Positions 18,907 to 27,766 of a stretch of DNA of 64,000 bases are shown piece after piece (position 1 is the stretch's first letter; each line of letters begins with the position of its first letter). The stretch spans positions 558,001 to 622,000 of the forward strand of contig NZ_AP019711.1 of NCBI RefSeq assembly GCF_010537335.1. Direction: 5' to 3'. The notes beneath the pieces are model-generated. The model saw only the letters and a program-made list of their open reading frames with translations, was not told the origin of the DNA and did not search any database. The stretch comes from Amedibacterium intestinale (GTDB lineage: Bacteria; Bacillota_I; Bacilli_A; Erysipelotrichales; Erysipelotrichaceae). A program made the position numbers and the translations under genes.

Positions 18907-19254
18907 ATGACATTAAAAGCAGAAAAGGTTGCTGGAATTATTCAGAAAGAAGTTTCAGAAATTATTCAATTCCAGCTTAAAGATCCTAAAATTGGTTTCA
19001 TTACCATTACGGATGTGACAGTGACAAATGATTTGTCTATTGCGAAAGTTTATGTTTCTTTTCTTGGACAAAAGGCTAGAGAAGAAGCAGGGATGAAAGC
19101 ACTGGAACGTAGTAAAGGATATATTCGTAGTGAACTTGCAAAACGCATGTCAATGCGTAAAGTTCCGGAATTACATTTCCTTATTGATGATTCTTTAGAA
19201 AGAGGAAATAAAATCGAACGTATTTTATATGAAATCAATCAAGACAAAAAATAA
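18907..19254 (+). CDS. rbfA: Ribosome-binding factor A
   Basis: RbfA is a cold-shock-related factor that binds the 30S subunit for late 16S rRNA maturation. The 115-residue protein is standard in length and has the KH-type fold markers, including DPKIGFITITDVTVTNDLS and the later RKVPELHFLIDDSLERG. It closes the rimP operon and is followed by a hairpin terminator. Together with RimP and IF-2 it gives this operon a 30S-assembly and initiation theme. Confidence 0.95.
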   Translation: MTLKAEKVAGIIQKEVSEIIQFQLKDPKIGFITITDVTVTNDLSIAKVYVSFLGQKAREEAGMKALERSKGYIRSELAKRMSMRKVPELHFLIDDSLERGNKIERILYEINQDKK

Positions 19255-19258
19255 ATAT

Positions 19259-19317
19259 AAAAAGGGTTGTGACAAGTAAGAGAAATTAAACTTTCTCTAA
19301 AAATCACAACCTTTTTT
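19259..19317. terminator. Terminator after rbfA (GGYTGTGA family)
   Basis: GGTTGTGA pairs with TCACAACC, flanked by A and T runs, and an inner arm AGAGAAA pairs with TTTCTCT. The sequence is closely related to the hairpin at the 3' end of the NUDIX gene near 39276-39326, which suggests a repeated element used as a terminator. Confidence 0.8.
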
Positions 19318-19428
19318 GCATTTATAAAAAGTAAATAAGTTATGTAATCGTTAGAAATGAAACCTTATGTAATTTTCAATATAATAATTGTAAAGATTCT
19401 TGTATATGATTTTGTCTTTATCTTTTAT

Positions 19429-20205
19429 TTAGAAGTTTTTTGTCCATGAAAATAAAGTATCATTTTGATCTATCTGACGAATTTGATTTATTTCTTCCTC
19501 TGTGAGATGAAAATCAAAAATATCTATATTCTCTTTTAGTCTTAACTCATGTTTTGATTTAGGAACTACGGATACTCCTCGCTGAGTTAAAAAACGTAAG
19601 GAAATCTGTGCAGGTGTTTTATTGTATTTTGAAGTGATTTTTTTCAAAACTGTTTCATCGGATAAATTAAGCAGTCCTTGAGCAAGTGGGAACCATGCCT
19701 GCATGGCAGTCCCATGTTTCATCAGTAATTCATGAAGTTCCCATTTTTGATAATAGACATGATTTTCAACTTGATTCACTGCAGGAATGATTTTACAGTT
19801 TTTGATGAATTCCTGATACTTGTTCTCATCATAATTCGAAATTCCAATGGCCTTAACTTTACCTTTTAGATATGCCTCTTCTAAAGCCTGATACATCTGG
19901 GGTCCTTGCGGATAAGGCTCATGTATAAGAAGTAAATCAATATAATCTAATTGCAGATTATTAAGTGTCTCTTCAATTGCATGCTTAGCTTTTTCATAAC
20001 TGTTGCTGATGCGATAGATTTTCGATGTGATAAATAATTGATTACGATCAATCCCACTTTTCAAGATTCCTTGTCCAACTTCTTTTTCATTTTCATACAT
20101 TTGCGCCGTATCAATTAGTCTATATCCAAGCTGAATTGCTTTTGATACAACCTGTACACATTCTTCTCCTCTAAGATTCCATGTTCCAAGACCAACAAGA
20201 GGCAT
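19429..20205 (-). CDS. Aldo/keto reductase
   Basis: A 258-residue NADPH-dependent aldo/keto reductase with the TIM-barrel catalytic set: GYRLIDTAQMYENE (Asp and Tyr), ITSKIY (Lys), and DLLLIHEPYP (His). The NADPH-binding VVPKSK segment is near residue 217. The physiological substrate is unknown. The first ATG is at 20205, with a weak AGGA upstream. However, the frame continues upstream with EYVTLNTGNK, which looks like the normal family N-terminus, and the codon in the start position (20236-20238) is ATA, behind a better GGAGAA ribosome site. The start may therefore be a near-cognate codon or a mutated ATG. It follows the P-type ATPase gene after 56 bases and may be co-transcribed. Confidence 0.88.
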   Translation of the reverse strand: MPLVGLGTWNLRGEECVQVVSKAIQLGYRLIDTAQMYENEKEVGQGILKSGIDRNQLFITSKIYRISNSYEKAKHAIEETLNNLQLDYIDLLLIHEPYPQGPQMYQALEEAYLKGKVKAIGISNYDENKYQEFIKNCKIIPAVNQVENHVYYQKWELHELLMKHGTAMQAWFPLAQGLLNLSDETVLKKITSKYNKTPAQISLRFLTQRGVSVVPKSKHELRLKENIDIFDFHLTEEEINQIRQIDQNDTLFSWTKNF

Positions 20206-20261
20206 TTTATTTCCTGTATTAAGTGTTACATATTCTATGTAATTTCTCCTTTCAATATCCC

Positions 20262-22625
20262 TTATTCTTTTCCAACATTAAGCAGGTGTTCTTTGATTTT
20301 CATCCATTTCCCGCATCGAAAGAAGAAATCCATTGCGATTGGAATGATAACCATGGCAATAATAGTAAATAGAAATTGCATGTAAGATAAGCGCACCAAA
20401 GAAAACAGTTTTGGCATAAAGATGATTGCTAAGGTAAATCCAATGCTCATTGTTAGAAAGATACATAAGCGTTTTGTGGTAAATGGATGACAAACTCTAT
20501 ATAGTACGATAAGAGAACTTGTACCGGTCAAAATCACACACATCGTAGACATGTTATCCTGTGGTATCGGCATAATAAACATTGAAATGATATTTACATA
20601 AATAATACTTAATACAACACACAAAGCACCAGGCAATGCTCTTCCTAATACATTTAGCAGGAAATTGCCCTCTACTCGTGCATGATTTGCTTCTAAGGCA
20701 AGGAAGAAAGAAGGAATTCCAATCGTTAAAGAGGAAATTAAAGTCAGCTGGATAGGTTCAAACGGATAGCGGCTGATAAAGAATAATGTCAAAATACTTA
20801 AAATAGTGGAGAAGGTTGTTTTCACAAGAAACAAAGAAGCCGCTCTTTGAATGTTATTGATAACACGCCTTCCTTCATCAACAATTCTTGGCATATTTGC
20901 GAAATTGTTATCCAAAAGTACCAGATTGGCAATATTTTTTGCTGCTTCACTGCCTTGCGCAACAGAGATGCTGCAATCAGCTTCCTTTAATGCCATGACA
21001 TCATTTACGCCATCTCCAATCATGGCAGTAACATGTTTATGATTCTTTAATGCTTTGATTAACAGTTTCTTCTGTATCGGAGAAACTCTTCCAAAAATGG
21101 TATAACGATTTACAATACGGGGAATTTCATCATCAGAAATACTGCTCATATCAATAAAGTTTTCATAACCTTTTAAATGTGCTTTTCGAGCAATCGCACA
21201 AACCGTTTTAGGATCATCACCACTGATAATTTTCAAATCGACTCCCTGAGACAAGAAGTAATCCAAGGTAGCAGGAGCTTCTTGACGAATAGGATCGCTT
21301 AAAATAAGAAGTGCAATGATATCATTTTGTTTAGAAATACTATCCCTTACAATCTTTTGATCATTGTGAGCTAATACAAGAACACGATTTCCTAAGGAAG
21401 ATTGTTCTATTATCATCTTTCTTAGTTCTTCATCACAGTGATCACATATAAACTCATAAGCTCCTAAAATATAGGTTCCTTTTCCTTCAAAAGTAACAGC
21501 AGAATACTTCCTTGCACTGGAAAAGGATAGGAAAGAGCTTGCAGTATAGAGGTGTGATGGTTTTGGGGCATAGCTGCGTATTGCCTGTGCGGTAGCATTG
21601 TCATCGCTTAATACCTCCATCATATTTGCAAGGATTTCTTCAGTTGGATATGCATGCGGGATTAGTGTTAATACATCTTCTACACGCATATTTCCTTCTG
21701 TTATCGTACCTGTTTTATCCAGACATAAGGTATCGACACGTGCCAATGTTTCGATACAATATAATTCCTGCACAAGGGTTTGACGTCGAGCAAGGTTGAT
21801 AACACCTACGGCAAGAGCTATACTTGTTAGCAGGACAAGACCTTCCGGTATCATACCAATTAATGCTGCAACTGTAGATACAATGGCATCCGCAAATGTC
21901 GCATCGGAAATGAAATACTGCTTTGTGAACAATAAAATACCAACGGGAATAATGATGATTCCGGTTGTTTTTATGATAAAGTTAATGGAATCACGCAGCT
22001 GGGATTTATGTTTTCTAAAAACTTTCGCATCGGATAAAATGGACTGTGCATAGCTGTCATTTCCAACATGAGTAACTTGTACCTTTGCATTCCCGCTGAT
22101 TACGAAACTTCCAGAGTATAAGGTGTCACCTGTATTTTTTACAATACTGTCGGATTCACCAGTTAGTAAAGATTCATTTACCTCTACTTTTCCTTCTTTT
22201 ACTACACAATCTGCGCAAACTTGAGAACCGCTTTTTAAAAACATGACATCATCTAGCACCAGCTTTTCCATATGTAGCTGTACGATTTTTCCATTTCGCA
22301 AGACATCTAAATATGGCTGTGTAATTAAGGAAAGTTTATCAAGTACACGTTTTGCGCGAATTTCCTGAAAAATTCCAATTACAAGATTACTGATTACGAC
22401 TCCTAAAAACAAAAGGTTTTTAAAGGAGCCGATAAATATAATCAAGCCGGCAAGAATGGCATTGATAAGATTAAATAAAGTAAAAATATTATCTCGAAAA
22501 ATTTCTTTATAGGACTTTGTGATGTTTGTTTCCTGTGTATTCATAAATCCTTTTTGGATACGTTCTTCTACCTGTTTATCATTTAATCCTATAGAGAGAT
22601 CAATATGCTTGTTTTCATCCAGCAT
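20262..22625 (-). CDS. P-type cation-transporting ATPase (CtpE-like)
   Basis: A 787-residue P-type ATPase with the actuator TGES (residues 155-158), a membrane motif IPEGLVLLTS (near 259-268), the phosphorylated Asp in DKTGT (residue 303), and the hinge GDGVND. Four N-terminal and about six C-terminal membrane segments are visible, with no N-terminal heavy-metal domain. The PEGLVLLTS version of the membrane motif resembles the mycobacterial CtpE group, for which Ca2+ uptake has been reported, more than Cu/Zn or K ATPases. The ion is inference. GAGGTGAT lies before the ATG and an extended -10 promoter lies upstream. Confidence 0.85.
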   Translation of the reverse strand: MLDENKHIDLSIGLNDKQVEERIQKGFMNTQETNITKSYKEIFRDNIFTLFNLINAILAGLIIFIGSFKNLLFLGVVISNLVIGIFQEIRAKRVLDKLSLITQPYLDVLRNGKIVQLHMEKLVLDDVMFLKSGSQVCADCVVKEGKVEVNESLLTGESDSIVKNTGDTLYSGSFVISGNAKVQVTHVGNDSYAQSILSDAKVFRKHKSQLRDSINFIIKTTGIIIIPVGILLFTKQYFISDATFADAIVSTVAALIGMIPEGLVLLTSIALAVGVINLARRQTLVQELYCIETLARVDTLCLDKTGTITEGNMRVEDVLTLIPHAYPTEEILANMMEVLSDDNATAQAIRSYAPKPSHLYTASSFLSFSSARKYSAVTFEGKGTYILGAYEFICDHCDEELRKMIIEQSSLGNRVLVLAHNDQKIVRDSISKQNDIIALLILSDPIRQEAPATLDYFLSQGVDLKIISGDDPKTVCAIARKAHLKGYENFIDMSSISDDEIPRIVNRYTIFGRVSPIQKKLLIKALKNHKHVTAMIGDGVNDVMALKEADCSISVAQGSEAAKNIANLVLLDNNFANMPRIVDEGRRVINNIQRAASLFLVKTTFSTILSILTLFFISRYPFEPIQLTLISSLTIGIPSFFLALEANHARVEGNFLLNVLGRALPGALCVVLSIIYVNIISMFIMPIPQDNMSTMCVILTGTSSLIVLYRVCHPFTTKRLCIFLTMSIGFTLAIIFMPKLFSLVRLSYMQFLFTIIAMVIIPIAMDFFFRCGKWMKIKEHLLNVGKE

Positions 22626-22651
22626 CCAATCACCTCAAATCCTGTGCCTTT

Positions 22652-22660
22652 ATTATAACA
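22652..22660 (-). promoter_or_regulatory. Extended -10 promoter for the P-type ATPase gene
   Basis: On the minus strand TGTTATAAT is a perfect extended -10 (TGnTATAAT) located 27 bases before the start codon. No clear -35 is seen. Confidence 0.5.
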
Positions 22661-22834
22661 GAATTCTTTGATAGAGCCCTTACATTTATGAAATATTTAA
22701 GATAACTTTAACATTTTTTTCTTTTTATGTGTTGAAGGAAAGAAAATATTGTCGAAAAGATAAGATCATGAATTCATCGTTTTATTTTATTAAAAATATT
22801 CCATAAATAATAGGTATATTTTTCATGGAAAGCA

Positions 22835-22843
22835 TGCTACAAT
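22835..22843 (+). promoter_or_regulatory. Extended -10 promoter for the ABC-F gene
   Basis: TGCTACAAT is an extended -10 element 24 bases before the ABC-F start codon, followed by a GGAGGT ribosome site. It lies in the divergent region shared with the P-type ATPase gene. Confidence 0.5.
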
Positions 22844-22867
22844 GTTGGATATGTTTGGAGGTAGTTT

Positions 22868-24421
22868 ATGAGTATTTTAACAGTATCCAATGTATCGCAC
22901 AGTTTTGGAGGCAGACAGATTTTAGAAAATGTATCATTTCGTCTATTGAATGGTGAGCATGTTGGCTTGATTGGTGCCAATGGAGAAGGAAAATCTACAT
23001 TTTTAAATATTATTACTGGAAAATTAACACCGGAAGAAGGAAAGGTAGAATGGTGCAATCGTATTACCGTTGGATATCTTGATCAGCATACGGTATTACA
23101 GAAAGGGAAAACAATAAAGGAAGTCTTGCAGGATGCATTTCATCATTTGTTTGATTTGGAAAAAGAAATGATGGAACTGTATGAAAAAATGTGTGATTGC
23201 AGTGAAGAAGAAGTGAACCAGTATATGCAGGATGTAGGAGAGATTCAGGATATATTGGAACATAGCGGTTTTTATATGATTGATACGAAAATCAATGAAG
23301 TAGCCAATGGTTTAGGGCTTATGGATATTGGATTGGACAAAGATGTCAGCATGTTATCTGGAGGACAGCGATCAAAAGTATTGCTTTGTAAGCTTCTTTT
23401 AGAAAATCCGATGATTTTATTACTGGATGAGCCTACAAACTATTTGGACGAGGAACATATTCACTGGCTGACAAATTTCTTATCCAATTATGAAAATGCT
23501 TTTATTCTTGTATCGCATGATATTCCTTTCTTAAATAATGTTGTGAATATTATTTACCATGTCGAAAACTGCGAATTAACAAGATATGTAGGGGATTATG
23601 ATTATTTCCTGGAACAGCACGCATTGAAGAAACGACAGTTAGAGGCAGCTTATCATAAGCAGCAAAAAGAAATTGAAGACTTAGAAGATTTTATTGCGAG
23701 AAATAAGGCAAGAGTCGCAACTAGAAATATGGCACATTCCCGACAGAAGAAACTGGATAAAATGGAATTGATCAGCAAGCCGAAAGAAAAGGTAAAACCT
23801 AGTTTTTCTTTTCAGAGTTCACGTACAACAGGGCGTATCGTGTTTGATGCGAAAGATTTAGTTATCGGTTATGATGAACCCTTAACAAAACCAATGTCTT
23901 TACAGCTGGAAAGAAATAAAAAAGTCGCTATAAAAGGGGTAAATGGTTTAGGAAAAACGACGCTTTTAAAAACATTAATGGGAAAGATACCTGGAGTAGC
24001 TGGACAGGTGGAAGTAGATCCATTTGCGGAAACTGGTTTCTTTGAACAGGAAACTCCTATGGAAAGTGAAAGTGCGCTAGATTATTTCTGGAAAGAATAT
24101 CCATCTTATACCAATGGTGAAGTGCGTGCAGCTTTGGCAAAATGCGGTTTAACAACCGATCATATTGAGTCTGGAATGTGTGTATTAAGTGGAGGAGAGC
24201 AGGCAAAGGTACGTTTATGTATAATTATGAATCGACCATGCAATGTACTTGTTCTGGATGAGCCTACCAACCATTTGGATGTAGATGCCAAAGATGAATT
24301 AAAAAGAGCTTTAAAAGAATATAAAGGAACAGTTCTACTTGTATCCCATGATCCAGATTTCTATGAAGGACTTGTAGATGAAGTATGGAACTTAGAAGAA
24401 TGGACAACAAAAATATTATAA
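22868..24421 (+). CDS. ABC-F family ATPase
   Basis: A 517-residue soluble protein with two ABC ATPase domains and no membrane segment, the mark of the ABC-F family, whose members act on the ribosome. The first domain has Walker A GANGEGKST near residue 38 and signature LSGGQ near residue 160 with LLDEPTNYLDEEH. A charged linker near residues 250-310 carries the arm that reaches into the ribosome. The second has Walker A GVNGLGKTT and signature LSGGEQ with LVLDEPTNHLDVD. It may be a translation factor (YdiF/EttA-like) or an antibiotic-protection protein; the sequence alone does not decide. Its terminator is split by an IS3 element. Confidence 0.88.
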   Translation: MSILTVSNVSHSFGGRQILENVSFRLLNGEHVGLIGANGEGKSTFLNIITGKLTPEEGKVEWCNRITVGYLDQHTVLQKGKTIKEVLQDAFHHLFDLEKEMMELYEKMCDCSEEEVNQYMQDVGEIQDILEHSGFYMIDTKINEVANGLGLMDIGLDKDVSMLSGGQRSKVLLCKLLLENPMILLLDEPTNYLDEEHIHWLTNFLSNYENAFILVSHDIPFLNNVVNIIYHVENCELTRYVGDYDYFLEQHALKKRQLEAAYHKQQKEIEDLEDFIARNKARVATRNMAHSRQKKLDKMELISKPKEKVKPSFSFQSSRTTGRIVFDAKDLVIGYDEPLTKPMSLQLERNKKVAIKGVNGLGKTTLLKTLMGKIPGVAGQVEVDPFAETGFFEQETPMESESALDYFWKEYPSYTNGEVRAALAKCGLTTDHIESGMCVLSGGEQAKVRLCIIMNRPCNVLVLDEPTNHLDVDAKDELKRALKEYKGTVLLVSHDPDFYEGLVDEVWNLEEWTTKIL

Positions 24422-24478
24422 AAAGTGAGAATTTTTTGAAGTGAACCCAATTTGTTGGACACTTAATTAAATTTGTTT

Positions 24479-25264
24479 TTAAGCAGTTATTAAGGATTGA
24501 TTCCTGTATTGGACAGGAGTTAGTCCTTTTAATTTTGCTGTTATTCTTTGTGTATTATAATAATCAATATATTCTTCCATCGCAACCTTTAAATCATCTA
24601 ATGTTTTAAAACTATATTCATACCCATAAAACATTTCATTCTTCATCCTTCCAAAAAAATTCTCCATTGGTGAATTATCTAAACAGTTCCCTTTCCTTGA
24701 CATCGATTGTTGAATTCTTTTTTCTTCAAGCATTTCATGATATGACTGCATCTGATATTGCCAGCCCTGATCGCTATGAAATTTCAATCCTTCTAAATTG
24801 TCATATTTATCAAATGCTTGTTTAAGCATATCTTTTATTTGTTCAAAATTTGGACTTTTTGATATATTGAATGATACTATTTCTCGATTATGCAAATCTA
24901 ATATCGGTGATAGATAAAGCTTGCCTGCTGCTATATGAAACTCTGATACATCTGTAGACCATATTTCATTGCATCTTGTTGTATTGAAGTTTCTATCATA
25001 ATATGTTTTATGTTTTTCTTCGTCTACTACTTTACTAAGTAATAAATTTTTTGTTGTACCATTCATATCGCCTTTATATGATTTATATCTTGCTTTTGGT
25101 GTTTGTCCATATAATCCCATTATAGACATTAATCGTTTGACTTTCTTATGATTGATCGTATAACCCATATTTCTTAGCTCCAAAGTTATTCTACGATACC
25201 CATATCGTTCCTTATGTGTATAAAAGATATGGATGATAATATTCATTATTTCATCATTTTTCAT
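24479..25264 (-). CDS. IS3-family transposase, OrfB (catalytic part)
   Basis: The 261 residues from the first ATG hold an rve-type integrase core with the D, D, E residues in TDVSEFHIAAG, HSDQGWQYQ and ENFFGRMKNE. The frame is open well upstream of this ATG and there encodes the normal OrfB N-terminus (a helix-rich HTH_21-like region including KISGLKRSTYYY). It runs back to the end of orfA. OrfB is therefore probably made as an OrfA-OrfB fusion by -1 frameshifting near 25375-25381, not from its own start. An HHEK-type helical domain and the DDE core are both complete. Confidence 0.9.
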   Translation of the reverse strand: MKNDEIMNIIIHIFYTHKERYGYRRITLELRNMGYTINHKKVKRLMSIMGLYGQTPKARYKSYKGDMNGTTKNLLLSKVVDEEKHKTYYDRNFNTTRCNEIWSTDVSEFHIAAGKLYLSPILDLHNREIVSFNISKSPNFEQIKDMLKQAFDKYDNLEGLKFHSDQGWQYQMQSYHEMLEEKRIQQSMSRKGNCLDNSPMENFFGRMKNEMFYGYEYSFKTLDDLKVAMEEYIDYYNTQRITAKLKGLTPVQYRNQSLITA

Positions 25265-25371
25265 ATCTTTGTTAGTCTTTGATAATGTGTAGTAATAAGT
25301 TGAACGTTTTAATCCTGATATTTTAAGAAGAATCTTTAATGAATATTTAAGCTGCAGTTCACAAACAATCG

Positions 25372-25890
25372 TTACTTTTTCTTCGATTGTTGATTTTTCC
25401 TTTTCTGAACTGCAGCACGCAGCTTTTTTAAGTATTCATTCTCTGCTTCTAGATACTGATTTTTATTTTCAAGATATTTTATTTTTTCTTCAGGTGACAT
25501 ATCTTCATATTTTTTATTGAATTGATTTTCTTTGTTCATAGTAGATGGTCTTCCTTTCTTTTTTTCTACTATAACATATCCATTCTCTTTGTACGAGTTA
25601 ATCCAGTTATTTAATAATCCATCACTAGTCAAACCAAATTCAATAGCTGTACTCGTTGATGATTGACCGTCAATAAGGACTTTATTAATAATTTCTAATT
25701 TTAATTCTGGTGAATAATAATTATTTTTGTTAGATCTTAAAATATCAAATCCATGTCTATCTATTAATCTAACTAAATAATTAATCTTACTAGATTTTAT
25801 TTGATATTCTTTAGATAAAGACGATACAGTTTCTCCTTGTTTTCGTTTTTTATATAATTCTATTTTTTGTTCTCTTGTCAGTTTTGCCAT
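25372..25890 (-). CDS. IS3-family transposase, OrfA (DNA-binding part)
   Basis: A 172-residue protein with two helix-turn-helix units (about residues 5-55 and 62-110) and a C-terminal leucine-zipper-like coiled coil (KIKYLENKNQYLEAENEYLKK segment). This is the standard IS3 OrfA: it binds the terminal repeats and forms multimers. The gene ends in a lysine-rich sequence with the slippery run G AAA AAG just before its stop codon, from which the OrfAB fusion can be produced. The start codon has a GGAGGTT ribosome site. Confidence 0.9.
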   Translation of the reverse strand: MAKLTREQKIELYKKRKQGETVSSLSKEYQIKSSKINYLVRLIDRHGFDILRSNKNNYYSPELKLEIINKVLIDGQSSTSTAIEFGLTSDGLLNNWINSYKENGYVIVEKKKGRPSTMNKENQFNKKYEDMSPEEKIKYLENKNQYLEAENEYLKKLRAAVQKRKNQQSKKK

Positions 25891-26014
25891 AATAAAAATG
25901 AACCTCCATTATTTGGTGTCCAAATAACGGGGTTCATTTCATTTCAGTTTTCTCACTTTTTTAAATATATTCCATATAGAATCAATGATAAAGAAGAATC
26001 CATCAGATCTTTTT

Positions 26015-26581
26015 TTATAACTGCAGTATGATTCCGGCAATTCCACACCCCAATATTAATAAAATGGGATGAATTTTTGTAAATTTTTTAGAAATAAAGA
26101 ATACGATAAAAAACAGAAGGATGGATAAAGGCTGCAGATAGTTCCAAAAACTTGTTATTTGTACATCTGATTGAAACATCGTTGTGATAAAGATACCTAA
26201 TCCTGCAGAAGCAATCATGGCAGTAACGGCAGGACGCAATCCATAAAACGCATTTTGGATATAGGGGGAATCTTTAAATTTCTTTAGAAAATGTGCAATG
26301 ATACAAATAATGATAATACTAGGTGCAACTAGACCTAATGTTGTGGTAATACCACCTAAGATAGATCCTGATGTATGAAAGCCTACATAAGTAGCCATAT
26401 TGACGCCCATAGCACCGGGAGTCGCTTCTGATACAGCAATCATATTCGTCAGCATTTCAGAGGTAAACCAGTGATATTTTTCCATCATTTCATAAAGAAA
26501 AGGAACAGTAGCCAATCCTCCACCTAAGGCAAATAAACCTGTTTTAAAGAATTCTAGAAATAAGATAATATAAATACTCAT
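26015..26581 (-). CDS. Chromate transporter, short-chain CHR protein
   Basis: A 188-residue membrane protein of the CHR family with five to six hydrophobic segments. The family motif FFKTGLFALGGGLATVPFL is at the N-terminus, with EATPGAMGVNMATYVG near residue 50. Short-chain CHR proteins work as pairs with opposite topology and export chromate or a related anion; many such pairs in gut Firmicutes have no proven substrate. Its start overlaps the end of the upstream chr gene by 4 bases. It is the last gene of a four-gene minus-strand operon. Confidence 0.88.
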   Translation of the reverse strand: MSIYIILFLEFFKTGLFALGGGLATVPFLYEMMEKYHWFTSEMLTNMIAVSEATPGAMGVNMATYVGFHTSGSILGGITTTLGLVAPSIIIICIIAHFLKKFKDSPYIQNAFYGLRPAVTAMIASAGLGIFITTMFQSDVQITSFWNYLQPLSILLFFIVFFISKKFTKIHPILLILGCGIAGIILQL

Positions 26582-27132
26582 GATTTCTTTGCTCCATTTC
26601 TTGTACGAATAGCCTGTATCCCTAAGCCTAACAAAGCAGATACTACGATAATCAAAACGGTAGGAACTTTACTGAAATAGGTGATACCTAGACAAATAAT
26701 AAAAATACAGATACCGATAACATCTTTTACCCCTGTATGAAACATTTTGATTACTGCATTTAATACAAGGACACATACGGCAACTCTTATGCCAGCCAGG
26801 GCATGCTGTACAACAGCCAAATCTGAAAAATTTTGTAGAAAACCAGCGATGAATAAGATGATCACAATAGAAGGAAATACAATGCCTAATGTTGCTACAA
26901 TTCCTCCTAAGATTCCTTTTTGGTAGTATCCAATAAAGGTTGCAGTATTTACAGCGATAATTCCTGGAGTACATTGCCCTACCGCATAATAATCCATGAT
27001 TTCTTCTTCGCTGGCCCATTTTTTCTTTTCAACGACTTCTTTTTGAATCAATGGAAGCATGGCATATCCTCCGCCAAAGGTAAAAGTACCAATTTTTGCA
27101 AATGTACTAAATAACTCTATATATTCTTTCAT
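26578..27132 (-). CDS. Chromate transporter, short-chain CHR protein (partner)
   Basis: A 184-residue CHR protein with the motif FAKIGTFTFGGGYAMLPLI at the N-terminus and VGQCTPGIIAVNTATFIG near residue 50, and about six hydrophobic segments. Paired with the overlapping downstream gene, it should form a heterodimeric anion transporter. Two ATG codons are adjacent; I chose the second (27132) because GGAG is better spaced for it. It follows the YczE-like gene after a short gap. Confidence 0.88.
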   Translation of the reverse strand: MKEYIELFSTFAKIGTFTFGGGYAMLPLIQKEVVEKKKWASEEEIMDYYAVGQCTPGIIAVNTATFIGYYQKGILGGIVATLGIVFPSIVIILFIAGFLQNFSDLAVVQHALAGIRVAVCVLVLNAVIKMFHTGVKDVIGICIFIICLGITYFSKVPTVLIIVVSALLGLGIQAIRTRNGAKKS

Positions 27133-27145
27133 CATAACTCCTATT

Positions 27146-27766
27146 CTATTTACATATTTTCTGAAGCAAAACTTCGCTTTTGTTTTTAAAGAACTGAATC
27201 ATGGGCCCAAATACAAGGATCATTAAAATCGTACCAATCCCAACAGGACCTTTCAATAACAACCCTAAAGCCATTCCACTTCCTTCTACGATATATTTGG
27301 AAACAGCAATTGATATATGAAATCTTTCAGAGATACAAACCATCATATGATCAATTGGATTTACAGGAAAATCACTTACTAAATATAATCCTGCTCCTAA
27401 ACTTGTACAGCTGATTCCAATCAGAAATACAAGCAGCTGTAAATATACAGGCTCAATATGAATGTGAGAAAATATAATATTCCATAAATCAATACCAAAT
27501 CCTAAAACAATGGAAGTAATAAAACATTCCAGTTTCAATCTTTCTTTTACTAATATGGAACTGATTAACAAATAAATACAGGAAAATGCATTCAGCCAAA
27601 AACCTATGCTCATACCAAAATGATTTACCATTCCAATATCAGCTGCATCCCAACCACCAACTCCAAATCCGCTAGAAATGGTGATATTGATACCTAAAGA
27701 AATAAAAAGCAGTCCGCTCAGAAAGAACAGACTACGCTGTTTCCAGTGTTTTGTATTTATAGCCAT
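27146..27766 (-). CDS. YczE/YyaS/YitT-type membrane protein
   Basis: A 206-residue membrane protein with five to six hydrophobic segments. The family opening is seen in the first helix, GLLFISLGINITISSGFGVGGWD, followed by HFGMSIGFWLNAFSC. YczE-like proteins are poorly understood; B. subtilis YczE is needed for bacillaene and surfactin-type synthesis regulation, but most homologues have no assigned role. Its start overlaps plsY by 10 bases, so the genes are transcribed together. Confidence 0.78.
   Translation of the reverse strand: MAINTKHWKQRSLFFLSGLLFISLGINITISSGFGVGGWDAADIGMVNHFGMSIGFWLNAFSCIYLLISSILVKERLKLECFITSIVLGFGIDLWNIIFSHIHIEPVYLQLLVFLIGISCTSLGAGLYLVSDFPVNPIDHMMVCISERFHISIAVSKYIVEGSGMALGLLLKGPVGIGTILMILVFGPMIQFFKNKSEVLLQKICK

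Larger units (their letters stand above)
24442..25936 (-). mobile_element. IS3-family element (IS150-like group)
   Basis: An about 1,495-bp element bounded by imperfect inverted repeats that begin TGAACCC at 24442 and end GGGTTCA at 25936; the repeats continue inward with GGACAC on both sides. It carries overlapping orfA and orfB frames on the minus strand, joined by a likely -1 frameshift. Length, TG...CA ends and frame layout fit the IS3 family. No clear short target duplication is visible. It appears intact and so potentially active. Confidence 0.88.
24420..25961. terminator. Bidirectional terminator split by the IS3 element
   Basis: AAAAAGTGAGAA (24420-24431), starting within the ABC-F stop codon, and TTCTCACTTTTT (25950-25961) are perfect 12-base reverse complements that lie outside the two ends of the IS3 element. 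Brought together they would form a stem with A and T runs between the ABC-F gene and the convergent chromate-transporter operon. Confidence 0.65.

Noticed and set aside
24438-25943. A short target duplication at the ends of the IS3 element
   Set aside because: No 3-5 base direct repeat is seen at either plausible boundary.
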